Shown in pieces: positions 1-8,647 of a DNA stretch of 64,000 nt (position 1 is the first letter of the stretch; the number at the start of each line of letters is the position of its first letter). The notes beneath the pieces are model-generated. The model saw nothing but the letters and a program-made list of their open reading frames with translations, ran no database searches and had not been told where the DNA came from. The DNA is from Desulfitobacterium_A nosdiversum (GTDB lineage: Bacteria > Bacillota > Desulfitobacteriia > Desulfitobacteriales > Desulfitobacteriaceae): NCBI RefSeq assembly GCF_049860565.1, contig NZ_CP172056.1, positions 1,488,001 through 1,552,000 of the forward strand, in the 5' to 3' direction. The position numbers and the translations under genes were made by a program.

Positions 1-73
1 GGTCAAAGTAAAGAAGGACTGGCGCAATCGAATTGACAATTTGCGTGAGCTGGGTTATTCAGATCGAAAATAA
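1..73 (+). CDS. era: GTPase Era, C-terminal end (partial)
   Basis: The open frame enters from the left edge (codons from base 2) and stops at TAA 71-73. It gives about 23 residues, starting VKVKKDWRN and ending GYSDRK. The VK-x-KKDWR pattern followed by a leucine-rich tail is typical of the last residues of Era, the 16S rRNA-binding KH-domain GTPase of 30S assembly. Its position before deoC and recO fits Firmicutes gene order. Only the tail is visible, so the call rests on this short motif and on context. Confidence 0.6.
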   Translation, partial: VKVKKDWRNRIDNLRELGYSDRK

Positions 74-150
74 AAGGGAAAACTGAAAAAAGAGAAATAG
101 GTCAAACTATACTAGCTAAGAAGAGTGGATAGATGAAGGAGGTTAATCAA

Positions 151-801
151 ATGAATCTAGCGGGTATGATTGATCATACGTTGTTAAAGCCAGATGCGAC
201 AGAGAAGGATATTGTTCAACTTTGCCATGAAGCAAAACAACATCAATTTGCAACGGTTTGTGTTAACGGGTCTTATGCTCGAACAGCAGCGAAGCTGCTC
301 CATGGTACCGGCGTAGGTGTCGCTGTGGTCGTTGGATTCCCTTTAGGGGCGACTTTGACCGAGATTAAAGTTCAAGAAGTTTTTGCGGCAAAGGCCCACG
401 GTGCTCGTGAAATTGATATGGTTATGAACATCGGTTGGGCTAAGTCCGGAGACTGGATAGCGGTTGAAAAGGATATTGTTCGCGTGGTTGAAGCGGCTCA
501 TTGCTGTGGAGTTACGGTTAAAGTGATTATTGAAACATGCTTGCTTAATGAAGAGGAAAAACAAAAAGCCGCGGAGATCGTTAAACGTTCCGGCGCGGAA
601 TTTATCAAAACTTCCACAGGATTTTCTAGCGCCGGTGCAACCGTTGAGGACGTCCGTAACCTCAAGGCCTGGGTAGGTGAAGGGGTTAAGGTTAAAGCTT
701 CAGGAGGAATTCGGAGTCGGGAATTTGCGCTGCAGCTTGTAGAAGCTGGAGCAGAGCGTATTGGGGCAAGCGCAAGCATAAAAATTATTTCTGAGTCATA
801 A
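151..801 (+). CDS. deoC: deoxyribose-phosphate aldolase
   Basis: DERA cleaves 2-deoxyribose-5-phosphate to glyceraldehyde-3-phosphate and acetaldehyde, the last step of deoxynucleoside catabolism in the cytoplasm. The Schiff-base lysine lies in FIKTSTG (about residue 153) and the second active-site lysine in VKASGGIR (about residue 182). The 216 residues fit the family. The frame is open from an ATG at 133, but an AAGGAGG at 136-142 falls inside that extension with ideal spacing to the ATG at 151, so 151 is taken as the start. It sits between era and recO with no other nucleoside-catabolic gene nearby. Confidence 0.93.
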   Translation: MNLAGMIDHTLLKPDATEKDIVQLCHEAKQHQFATVCVNGSYARTAAKLLHGTGVGVAVVVGFPLGATLTEIKVQEVFAAKAHGAREIDMVMNIGWAKSGDWIAVEKDIVRVVEAAHCCGVTVKVIIETCLLNEEEKQKAAEIVKRSGAEFIKTSTGFSSAGATVEDVRNLKAWVGEGVKVKASGGIRSREFALQLVEAGAERIGASASIKIISES

Positions 802-899
802 TGAATTCAATATTTTTGCATCAGTTGAAGGGTATTTTCATAAAACACGAGTGAAGAGAATATGGATTTAATCAATGACAAATAATAAGAGGTGTTATC

Positions 900-1718
900 G
901 TGGGTGTTTACCAAACGGATGCGTTAGTGATTCGAAGCCGGGAATATGGGGAATCAGACCGATTGCTGACGCTTTTTTCACGAGAACAGGGTAAACTTCA
1001 CGCTGTGGCTAAAGGGGTTCGAAAGCCTAGAAGCAAGCAAAGGGCTGGGGCTCAACTTTTTACGTATGCCGACTTTTTGCTTTATCACGGAAAAACGCTG
1101 GATACCATAAATCAGGCAAGCCCGAAGGAAAGTTTCGCTTTTTTATGGGGTGATCTTGAAAAAAGTCTTGCTGCTTCTGCTATTGCGGAGCTACTGGATA
1201 TAGGAACGCTTCAGGGACAACCTTATCCAGAATTATTTTCGCTGACTTTAGCCGGCCTTTTTCTTTTAGAGCAGTTCGATCCTGCGATAGTGCAAGCTGC
1301 CTATACCCTGAGGTCGCTCACATATTTAGGCTACCGCCCGAAGCTGTCTGAATGCGCAGAATGTGGGCGGCCCATCAAAGAAAACCGCATTTTCTTCAGC
1401 CCTGAAGATGGCGGTGTCATTTGCGGTCAATGCTTAGGGGATAATGCAAGGTTGGGACGTTGGCTTTCTGCGGGGAGTCTTGCTTTTATGAGGCAGCTGA
1501 TATCCGTTGACCTCGCAAAATTGGATCGATTACGATGGAATGAAGGAATGAAAAAAGAGATATTAACAAGCCTTCAATTCTTAAGTGAACAGATTTTTAA
1601 TCAACGATTGAAGTCCTGGAGTATGGGGAGCCGCTTGGCAAATGTGGGACAAAACCAAAGCGGAAAGGACGGTCACGTTGATGAGCGAAGTAATTTGGAC
1701 GGAACTGGAGAAGATTGA
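900..1718 (+). CDS. recO: DNA repair protein RecO
   Basis: RecO loads RecA onto SSB-coated ssDNA in the RecFOR pathway. The protein begins with the family N-terminal OB-fold pattern (YQTDALVIRSREYGESDRLL). It carries a Cys4 zinc-binding region around residues 152-180 (CAECGRP, then CGQC), as in many Gram-positive RecO proteins. Length is 272 aa against the usual 240-260. Translation starts at GTG 900, preceded by AGAGGTG. The 3' end overlaps the start of the next gene by 38 nt, so the two are probably translationally coupled. Confidence 0.93.
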   Translation: MGVYQTDALVIRSREYGESDRLLTLFSREQGKLHAVAKGVRKPRSKQRAGAQLFTYADFLLYHGKTLDTINQASPKESFAFLWGDLEKSLAASAIAELLDIGTLQGQPYPELFSLTLAGLFLLEQFDPAIVQAAYTLRSLTYLGYRPKLSECAECGRPIKENRIFFSPEDGGVICGQCLGDNARLGRWLSAGSLAFMRQLISVDLAKLDRLRWNEGMKKEILTSLQFLSEQIFNQRLKSWSMGSRLANVGQNQSGKDGHVDERSNLDGTGED

Positions 1719-2172
1719 CGTGCTGCGTGAGCGCATGGGGGTAAGTTATGAACGTGCGCGCGTATCTCTTGAAACGAATCAGGGAGATCTTATTAAAGCT
1801 TTAGCAGAACTTGAAAAGGAACAAAGCAAAGCGGAAGATGGATTTGCCGGAAGGTTTTATGGAGGTGTTAAAGAGCAGATGAAACGGCTTAATAAAACGC
1901 AGCTGAATCTAAAGCACGCTGATAAAACAGTTCTAAGTATTTCAGCTCCTTTAGGAATGGCTTTAGCATATGCTATTTGGAAGCGCCCAACGTTAAGAAT
2001 GTTCGGGTTGGTCGGTGCAGCAACAGCGGCAATCAACAACTACGAACTGGAAGTAGATACTCGCGCCAATCAGGATGAGGAATGGGATGATGAGTATCCC
2101 TACGATATTCATACGGAGATCATTCCTGGCGACGATGCAGTTCTAAGCAAAGAACCGGAAATCAGCGAATAA
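1681..2172 (+). CDS. DUF4342 domain-containing protein
   Basis: The 164-residue product starts with a UBA-like helical segment (residues about 8-40: DVLRERMGVSYERARVSLE...) as found at the N-terminus of DUF4342 proteins and related to the NAC/UBA fold. A basic linker and a hydrophobic stretch (about residues 88-118, TVLSISAPLGMALAYAIW) follow, then an acidic tail. It is probably membrane-associated, and its function is unknown. The frame opens earlier (1642), but ATG 1681 has GAAAGGACGG upstream and matches the conserved N-terminus. It overlaps recO by 38 nt. Confidence 0.8.
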   Translation: MSEVIWTELEKIDVLRERMGVSYERARVSLETNQGDLIKALAELEKEQSKAEDGFAGRFYGGVKEQMKRLNKTQLNLKHADKTVLSISAPLGMALAYAIWKRPTLRMFGLVGAATAAINNYELEVDTRANQDEEWDDEYPYDIHTEIIPGDDAVLSKEPEISE

Positions 2173-2234
2173 GCTAATTTCCTGCAGTCAAGAATATGAT
2201 CAGGCATAGCGGGTAAGATATTCAGTTAAGAGAT

Positions 2235-2263
2235 TTGACAGAAGGAAACGACCGGAATATAAT
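2235..2263 (+). promoter_or_regulatory. sigma-A type promoter of the glyQS T-box transcript
   Basis: TTGACA at 2235-2240 and TATAAT at 2258-2263 are separated by 17 nt, a perfect vegetative consensus. It lies about 20 nt before the T-box leader. Confidence 0.85.
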
Positions 2264-2282
2264 AATTCCAAATTGACATTTC

Positions 2283-2482
2283 AGTGCAAGGATGAGCAGA
2301 AGATTTGATGATCCCTAAAGAGAGCCTGGCAAAGGTGGAAGCTGGGCGGGTTGAAACGAATTGGGGCAGCTCGGAGCACTTTAAACGAAGGGGATCCTTA
2401 ATTAATGGATCAAGCAGGGTGGAACCGCGGGAATTAACTCTCGTCCCTGTAGCATTATGCTACGGGGGTGAGAGTTATTTTT
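2283..2482 (+). promoter_or_regulatory. T-box leader, probably glycine-specific, with terminator
   Basis: The T-box sequence AGGGTGGAACCGCGG (2416-2430) is intact. An AGAGAG/GGTGGAAGC apical region of stem I lies upstream. A long terminator hairpin (2436-2476, AACTCTC...GAGAGTT) with a T-run follows. A GGC triplet followed by A at 2365-2367 sits where the specifier is expected, matching glycine. Uncharged tRNA-Gly should favour the antiterminator and allow transcription into the glycyl-tRNA synthetase genes, which start 630 nt further on. Confidence 0.9.
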
Positions 2483-2539
2483 GTTTCCAGGCCTATTACT
2501 CGTTTTTAAAGAAGTTCTTCACAGTGTAATGGGCAATTC

Positions 2540-2760
2540 TAAAGAGGCCTTTTCTTATCCATTCAGGCGAGGCGTTCGCCGACCAAACTAGGACTTAAAC
2601 TTGATTCTAGAGAAGGGTTCCCGCCAAAATCGCCATCCTGGCTCACTTGGCGGCAGAGCACTTCCATGTGCTCTGCCCGCTGAAGCTACAGTCCAAAGTT
2701 TAAGTCAAGTTTGGTGAGCGCCTTACTTAAAGGCCTTCATTCCTAACAAAAGGCTCTTTT
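2540..2760 (+). repeat. large imperfect palindromic (fold-back) element
   Basis: Nested inverted repeats: AAAGAGGCCTTTT (2540-2552) pairs with AAAAGGCTCTTT (2748-2760). GGCGTTCGCC..AAACTT (2571-2602) pairs with 2696-2722. Inside are the stems CCGCCAA/TTGGCGG (2621-2627, 2647-2653) and a perfect 10-bp hairpin GGCAGAGCAC/GTGCTCTGCC (2652-2661, 2668-2677). No coding frame is convincing. It may be a MITE-like intergenic repeat or a structured RNA carried in the glyQS leader. Copy number elsewhere in the genome cannot be seen here. Confidence 0.6.
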
Positions 2761-2845
2761 GGGTCTTTAAGAGAAAGACGGTAGTCAGGAAACGATTTTC
2801 TTTGGAGCTTAAAATGGGTGCTTTTATATTGGTAAATCAAATAGG

Positions 2846-3063
2846 CCCTCAAGCGTAGCTTCTCGCACAGGAGCGAACGATTTTGCGGAGGGGCGATCAG
2901 GCGTACGATGCTTCAGTGGGGTAGCGGCGCCAGGGTTAACATGCAGAAAGCAGCGGGGTTTGGCAGAGCTCCCGCGGAAGCAAGTGTGCCAGCCCTGGAG
3001 TGCTAAGTACGTGAGTCTCCGGTGGAGATTCACGCCCGAAGGTGCTGAAGTGCGCGAAGCTAC
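2846..3063 (+). ncRNA. multi-stem structured RNA, candidate stand-alone HEARO/omega-RNA-like element
   Basis: This GC-rich block is unlike its AT-rich flanks. TAGCTTCTCGCAC (2856-2868) pairs with GTGCGCGAAGCTA (3050-3062) and closes the element. Inside are CCAGGG/CCCTGG (2930-2935, 2993-2998) with a nested TGGCA/TGCCA stem, a CTTCAG/CTGAAG pair and the hairpin GTGAGTCTCC/GGAGATTCAC (3011-3033). ATGA (3064-3067) follows directly, and HEARO RNAs (guides of IscB/IsrB nucleases) are reported to insert just before ATGA or GTGA. The assignment is inference; no IscB/IsrB gene is present in the window. Confidence 0.4.
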
Positions 3064-3116
3064 ATGACCCAAACTATTATTTCTATCTTTAAAAGTAACT
3101 ATTAGGAGGTTAACTT

Positions 3117-4007
3117 ATGAAATTTCAAGATATGATCTTGACCCTGAACACGTTTTGGGGTGAACAAGGCTGCATTTTAGCACAGCCCTATGATATGGAA
3201 AAAGGTGCCGGAACCTTTAACCCGAACACCTTTTTAAGAGCTCTGGGTCCAGAGCCTTGGAAGGTTGCTTATGTCGAGCCTTCTCGGCGTCCGACCGACG
3301 GCCGCTATGGTGAGAACCCGAACCGTTTACAGCATTACTTTCAGTATCAAGTCATTTTGAAACCGTCCCCGGATAATGTGCAGGAGCTCTATCTGCAAAG
3401 CCTGGAACGCCTGGGAATTGATGTGAAGGAACATGATATCCGTTTCGTTGAGGATAATTGGGAATCACCGACCTTAGGGGCGTGGGGTCTCGGTTGGGAA
3501 GTATGGCTGGACGGAATGGAAGTCACTCAGTTCACGTATTTCCAACAATGCGGCGGAATTGACTGCAAGCCGGTTTCCGCTGAAATTACGTATGGTCTGG
3601 AAAGACTGGCGACGTATATTCAAAATAAAGAGAGTGTTTTTGATATCGAGTATGTCGGAGACGTAACCTATGGGGATATCTATCTGCAAAATGAGATCGA
3701 TTACTCCCACTATAATTTTGAAGTTGCAGATGTTGAAGCACTCCAAACCTGGTTCGATATGTATGAGAAAGAATCCATTCGTGTAGTGGAAAAAGGGTTA
3801 GTCATGCCTGCTTATGATTATGTTCTTAAATGTTCACATGCCTTTAATCTCCTGGATGCCCGGGGCGCGATCAGCGTTACGGAACGAACGAGTTATATTG
3901 CACGGGTCCGCAATGTGGCTAAGCTTTGTGCTCAAGCCTATGTAGAGCAACGGGAAAAGCTTGGCTTCCCGCTCCTCAAAGATCAATCCGGCAAGGAGGT
4001 TAAGTAA
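3117..4007 (+). CDS. glyQ: glycyl-tRNA synthetase alpha subunit
   Basis: Catalytic subunit of the bacterial alpha2beta2 glycyl-tRNA synthetase, forming glycyl-adenylate and Gly-tRNA. The 296-residue length is typical. The start is MKFQDMILTLNTFWGEQGCILAQPYD, and the class II signatures AGTFNPNTFLRALGPEPW and YVEPSRRPTDGRYGENPNR are present. AGGAGG lies just before ATG 3117. The stop is one base from the glyS ATG, so alpha and beta are made from one coupled message controlled by the upstream T-box. Confidence 0.97.
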   Translation: MKFQDMILTLNTFWGEQGCILAQPYDMEKGAGTFNPNTFLRALGPEPWKVAYVEPSRRPTDGRYGENPNRLQHYFQYQVILKPSPDNVQELYLQSLERLGIDVKEHDIRFVEDNWESPTLGAWGLGWEVWLDGMEVTQFTYFQQCGGIDCKPVSAEITYGLERLATYIQNKESVFDIEYVGDVTYGDIYLQNEIDYSHYNFEVADVEALQTWFDMYEKESIRVVEKGLVMPAYDYVLKCSHAFNLLDARGAISVTERTSYIARVRNVAKLCAQAYVEQREKLGFPLLKDQSGKEVK

Positions 4008-4008
4008 G

Positions 4009-6081
4009 ATGGCGAAAGACTTTTTATTAGAGATTGGAACTGAAGAAATTCCTGCAAAATTTGCTCCTGGGGTGCTGCAACAGCTTGAAGAAAAAGCCCG
4101 GAAGCAACTGCAAGAGCTTCGTCTGGATTTTGCGGAATTAAAGGTCTATACAACTCCCCGCCGGATGGCCATGCTCATTAAAGATTTAGCAGAAAAACAA
4201 ACGGATTTAGAGGCTGAAGTCAAGGGTCCCGCTTTTAAGGCTGCTTTTGATACCGACGGAAATCCCACAAAAGCGGCTCAAGGGTTTGCGCGGGGACAGG
4301 GTGTAGACCCCAAGGACCTTTTTGTTCAGGAATTAAACGGTGTTCCTTATGTTTATGCCCGTAAATTTGAAGCCGGAAAACCTGCGTCAGAGCTTCTCGC
4401 TCAATTTTGTTTGGATTTGATTACCGGCCTTCATTTTCCGAAACCGATGCGCTGGGCGGATCTGGACTTCCGGTTCGCCCGGCCGATTCGCTGGATTGTC
4501 GCTCTTTTTGGGACCGAAGTCATTCCATTTGAATTTGTAGGATTAACTTCAGGCAGAGTATCCAGGGGGCATCGTACTTTGGGTCATGACATTGAGATTA
4601 AAGAGCCGGCTCAATATCTTGAGAGCTTGCGCCAAGTCTTTGTTATGGTTGATCCGGAAGAACGCAAAAAGGTGATTTGGGAGCAGATTCAAAAATTGGC
4701 ACAGGATGCCGGGGGTACTGTTGATGAAGATGCAGAGCTGCTTGAAGAAGTGATGCATATTGTTGAGTATCCGACGGCATTGATGGGTGAAGTTGCAGAT
4801 AAATACATGCATCTTCCTGAGGCGGTCATCACGACTCCCATGAAGGAACACCAACGGTATTTCCCAGTACGCAGCAAGTCAGGAAAATTGCTGCCTCATT
4901 TCATCACAGTCCGCAACGGGGGAACCCATGCATTGGACAAAGTTAAAGCAGGCAATGAAAAGGTTCTGAAAGCTCGTTTGGAGGATGCGGCATTTTATTA
5001 TCGCGAGGACCAGAAACAGCCGTTGGCCGAGTTAGTCGGTAAGCTTGAGAAGATTGTCTACCATGATAAACTGGGGACAGTTCGCCAACGTGTTGAGCGC
5101 GTGCGCAGCCTGGCTCGTCAAATTGCCATACAGTTAGGTCTTGGTGAAAAGGAAAAATCATGGATTGACCGGACAGCCTTGCTCGCAAAGGCCGATCTTG
5201 TTACCTTGATGGTTTATGATTTCCCTGAGCTGCAGGGAATTATGGGTGCCGATTATGCAGCTATCAGCGGAGAACCGCAAGAGGTAGCGACCGGTATTCT
5301 GGAGCATTATCAGCCTCGCTTTGCGGGAGATGCTCTTCCTGCTTCTTTAACGGGTCAGGTCGTCAGTATCGCGGATAAACTGGATGCGATTGTTGGAGCC
5401 TTCGGCATTGGCATCCAGCCTACAGGATCTCAGGATCCTTACGCGCTTCGCCGTCAAGCCCAAGGTATTGTCGGTATCTTGATCGATGCAGGCTGGGATA
5501 TTTCTTTGAAAAAGCTTTTTGCTGAATCCTATGAAAGCTTTAGCCGGCAGGGTGTAAAACTTCAGCCTCTAGCTGAAATTCTTCCGGCGCTTCATGATTT
5601 CTTCCTGCAGCGTTTACGCTATGTTCTTCAAGAGCAGGGCCTTCGTTATGACACGGTCGATGCGGCATTGACAAACGCCGGCGATAGTATGATGCGGACT
5701 GCGAAAAAGGCTTCTGTACTTGCTGAAAAGCGTGAAACGGCTGAGTTTGTTCCATATTCGCAAGCGTTCATCCGCTGCCTAAATCTGATTAAGAAAGCAG
5801 AGACTCAGGCATTGAATCCTAAAGATTTGGTTGATCCAGCTGAAATTGCCCTATCGGAAGCCATTTCTCTGCGCAAGGAACGCTTTGATAATCTCGTAAC
5901 CTTAGGCGAGTACAGCCAGGCCTATCAAGTTGCTTCAGAACTCATCCCGTATATCGAGGATCTATTCCAGGCCGTTATGATTATGGTTGAGGATGAAAAG
6001 CTTAAGCAAGCTCGCTTAGCCCTTCTCAGCGAGTGTGTAGAAATGCTTGGATGTCTTGGCAACTTGAGTTTGTTAGCATAA
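4009..6081 (+). CDS. glyS: glycyl-tRNA synthetase beta subunit
   Basis: The beta subunit binds tRNA and assists the alpha subunit. At 690 aa it matches the family, starting MAKDFLLEIGTEEIPAKF. An HD-like domain lies in the middle and a DALR-type anticodon-binding helical region at the C-terminus. The frame is open back to 3961 within glyQ, but AAGGAGG at 3994-4000 sets the start at 4009, one base after glyQ. It is the last gene of the T-box operon; a terminator follows 30 nt after the stop. Confidence 0.96.
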   Translation: MAKDFLLEIGTEEIPAKFAPGVLQQLEEKARKQLQELRLDFAELKVYTTPRRMAMLIKDLAEKQTDLEAEVKGPAFKAAFDTDGNPTKAAQGFARGQGVDPKDLFVQELNGVPYVYARKFEAGKPASELLAQFCLDLITGLHFPKPMRWADLDFRFARPIRWIVALFGTEVIPFEFVGLTSGRVSRGHRTLGHDIEIKEPAQYLESLRQVFVMVDPEERKKVIWEQIQKLAQDAGGTVDEDAELLEEVMHIVEYPTALMGEVADKYMHLPEAVITTPMKEHQRYFPVRSKSGKLLPHFITVRNGGTHALDKVKAGNEKVLKARLEDAAFYYREDQKQPLAELVGKLEKIVYHDKLGTVRQRVERVRSLARQIAIQLGLGEKEKSWIDRTALLAKADLVTLMVYDFPELQGIMGADYAAISGEPQEVATGILEHYQPRFAGDALPASLTGQVVSIADKLDAIVGAFGIGIQPTGSQDPYALRRQAQGIVGILIDAGWDISLKKLFAESYESFSRQGVKLQPLAEILPALHDFFLQRLRYVLQEQGLRYDTVDAALTNAGDSMMRTAKKASVLAEKRETAEFVPYSQAFIRCLNLIKKAETQALNPKDLVDPAEIALSEAISLRKERFDNLVTLGEYSQAYQVASELIPYIEDLFQAVMIMVEDEKLKQARLALLSECVEMLGCLGNLSLLA

Positions 6082-6112
6082 TAATACTTGAAATTCGAGA
6101 ATTAGACTTTTT

Positions 6113-6142
6113 AGACCGAGGCGTCCAGTCTCGGTTTTTTTT
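6113..6142 (+). terminator. Rho-independent terminator after glyS
   Basis: ACCGAG (6115-6120) pairs with CTCGGT (6130-6135) around a 9-nt loop and is followed by a run of eight T. Confidence 0.8.
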
Positions 6143-6220
6143 CCATTTTCAGGAGGAGATCTGTATTTCACATAGAAATAAATATAAGGTTGTAATAATT
6201 ATGGGAGGAGAGTAAGATAC

Positions 6221-8317
6221 ATGATTTCTTGTAAAAAAATAACCGGAGCTGCGTTAAGCCTAGCATTACTTCTTACCTTACCCGGGTGTACCCCAAATGA
6301 ACAGGCCGTTTTTGATGCTTCTATGAAAATGCAAAAAGTGCATTCGATGCAGGAGCATACAACGATGTCTTTTGCATTAAGCGGCTCGGGGTTTGAGCCG
6401 GCGGTTCAAAAACAAGTAGATACTACGGCCGCGCTGCTGAATTCGGCTAAATTGGATTTAGATGCAAAAACAAGCGGCAATGAACAAAAAACGGTTGTTA
6501 AATCACAAGTCAATATGGACTTGAATGCACAAGGAATAAACATCAATATGCCTATTTGGGTCGATATGGATATTTCGGGAAAAGAGCCGAAACTCACAGA
6601 AATTATTAAATTTCCTCCGTTTGCAGCAGCATCTTTACCCTCACAATTTGCTAAAAAAGAATATATGGTTATGAACCCGTATAATACAAAAAACGTTCCA
6701 ATGGACAATATTGACTTTGCAAAATTTATGGAATTCAATACAACTTATCAAACAAAATGGATCGATTTTCTAACGAGTTATTCGCAGCGGTTTAATCCAA
6801 ATTTAAATGTAACTAAGGTTTCAACAAACGGGGATAACTCGGTTCAGAAATATACCCTAAAACTTAATGATGCAGAATTAAAGGAATTTATTAATTATAC
6901 AGTCAATAACTTTGCACAGGATAAAGAGGCTATGAATTTTCTAAAGGACCTTATGACTACAATGATTGACATAAGTAAAGATACGGATAAAACGAAGAAC
7001 TTAAACGATCTCGATCAAGCGTTTAAAGAATTAGACACAAGTATACCGCGGTTTTTAGCGCAATTTAATGCAGTGATGAGTCAAATCAAGAATGTCACCT
7101 TTTTAGGGGATAAAGGTCTGGAATTGAACTACACGATTTCCGATGGCTACATTATCCAGAAGAGCGGCATGCTTAATTTAAGAGTTGATCTCGCTCAAGT
7201 CAATAAATTAGTGAGCAGTTTAAGCGGACAACAAAGTGCAGCTGCCAATGACCAAGGGGCATTGAATCTAACCGTTAACTTTAATACGGATATTACAGGG
7301 ATAAATGTTCCGACAGATATTCAAATTCCCGAAGTAAACAAAGATAATTCCTTTGATTATATGGATTTCCTCACGGTCGTAATGACTCCGCACCGTTTAG
7401 CAGGACTTGATAGATATCACACAGCAAGGACTATTGCAGAAGACTATAATAAGGGAATAGCTAAAAACATCATCTTAGCATCTGGAACTAACTTCCCCGA
7501 TGCATTATCCTCAAGTATATTGTCTAAGAAGCTTGATGCTCCGATTTTGCTAGTAGGCTCCACAATTGGAGAGTCTTCAGAGGCATTAAGTTATATAACG
7601 GCTCATTCCGACCAAGATACAAAAATATATATTATTGGCGGGACGGGCGTAATTAGTGAAGCTCTTGAAAATGAAATCATAAAGGGTGGTCATGCAACAG
7701 AACGCCTGAGCGGTCTGGACTTATATGAAACCAATATAGCCGTTGTTAATAAAATTGGTGCAGAGTCCGGAACACCGGTAATTGTAACATCGGGCGAGGA
7801 TTTTCCGGATGCCTTGAGTGTTTCCAGTTTCGCAGGGTCAAATCAGTATCCCATACTCCTTGTAGGCAAGAACTATCTTTCCGAGAAAACCCAAAGCTAT
7901 ATTTCGACGATTAAACCTTCGACAGTTTACATTGCGGGTGGAGTATCCGCTGTTTCACAGTCACTGGAAGATCAAATTAAGGTATTAGTGCCATCAACAA
8001 CGGTTAAGCGCTTAGCCGGAAGTGATCGGTTTGTTACAGCAGGTGCAGTTATAAGCGAGTTCGCTGACAACCCCAATACAGTTTATTTAGCAAACGGGTT
8101 TAATTTTGCTGATGCACTTTCAGGCAGTGCTTTAGCAGCAAAGACAGGCGATCCAATTTTGCTGATTGACAATAATAGTGAGACTCTTCCGCCTGCTGTC
8201 GAAGCCTATCTGAAAAAGCTTCGAGATGCAGGGAATAGTCCTATAGTTCGTACATTGGGCGGAGAGGGTGTTGTATCGGAGCGTCTTATTCAAGAGGCCC
8301 AAAATATTCTTCGGTGA
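6221..8317 (+). CDS. surface lipoprotein with three cell-wall-binding repeat 2 domains
   Basis: The N-terminus is a lipoprotein signal with lipobox LPGC (Cys about residue 23), so the 698-residue product should be lipid-anchored outside the membrane. Residues about 35-380 form a region I cannot assign, rich in beta-type segments. From about residue 390 there are three CWB2 (PF04122) repeats, each starting with RLaGxDRy-like motifs (about 392, 494, 597) and containing FPDALS/FADALS and LLVG/GGxGVIS motifs. CWB2 triplets bind anionic wall polymers in Clostridia. ATG 6221 has GGAGGAG upstream. Lipid anchor plus wall-binding domain in one protein is unusual. Confidence 0.88.
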   Translation: MISCKKITGAALSLALLLTLPGCTPNEQAVFDASMKMQKVHSMQEHTTMSFALSGSGFEPAVQKQVDTTAALLNSAKLDLDAKTSGNEQKTVVKSQVNMDLNAQGININMPIWVDMDISGKEPKLTEIIKFPPFAAASLPSQFAKKEYMVMNPYNTKNVPMDNIDFAKFMEFNTTYQTKWIDFLTSYSQRFNPNLNVTKVSTNGDNSVQKYTLKLNDAELKEFINYTVNNFAQDKEAMNFLKDLMTTMIDISKDTDKTKNLNDLDQAFKELDTSIPRFLAQFNAVMSQIKNVTFLGDKGLELNYTISDGYIIQKSGMLNLRVDLAQVNKLVSSLSGQQSAAANDQGALNLTVNFNTDITGINVPTDIQIPEVNKDNSFDYMDFLTVVMTPHRLAGLDRYHTARTIAEDYNKGIAKNIILASGTNFPDALSSSILSKKLDAPILLVGSTIGESSEALSYITAHSDQDTKIYIIGGTGVISEALENEIIKGGHATERLSGLDLYETNIAVVNKIGAESGTPVIVTSGEDFPDALSVSSFAGSNQYPILLVGKNYLSEKTQSYISTIKPSTVYIAGGVSAVSQSLEDQIKVLVPSTTVKRLAGSDRFVTAGAVISEFADNPNTVYLANGFNFADALSGSALAAKTGDPILLIDNNSETLPPAVEAYLKKLRDAGNSPIVRTLGGEGVVSERLIQEAQNILR

Positions 8318-8381
8318 ATTTAACTTAACTAAAGAAATTATCACTAGTCCACACTTTAAATTGAAAATATAATGTTTCAGG

Positions 8382-8434
8382 GGGTTCAAAATTGGTTGGA
8401 GTGCTTTTGGCAATGTATCCAATTTTATGAACCC
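8382..8434 (+). other. intergenic inverted repeat
   Basis: GGGTTCAAAATTGG (8382-8395) pairs with CCAATTTTATGAACCC (8419-8434). The T-run after it is weak, so it may be a poor terminator for the lipoprotein gene or a leftover repeat. The rest of 8318-8647 shows no gene I can support; the short frame over it is low-complexity and lacks a ribosome site. Confidence 0.45.
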
Positions 8435-8647
8435 TCTTTGAATTTAAAGATCCAACTGAAATTAATAACAGGAATAACCTTTTCAGGAATAAAAAAATAT
8501 TTTCTTTTAAATAATATATTAGCAGGAAAAACTGAAATTGTATGGAATAATTATGGGTATATTGTAAATTAGTATGTCACATTTAAATTGCTCAGCCTAA
8601 TTATTAAAGCTTAAACACGAGAAAAACAAAAGATAATCTGAATTGGG

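Noticed and set aside
2305..2529. 74-codon frame on the plus strand
   Set aside because: It lies wholly in the T-box leader and terminator and has no ribosome site.
2824..3072. 82-codon minus-strand frame
   Set aside because: It is the complement of the structured GC-rich element; composition follows the stems and no ribosome site is present.
8372..8572. 66-codon frame after the lipoprotein gene
   Set aside because: It spans an inverted repeat, is low in complexity and lacks a ribosome site.
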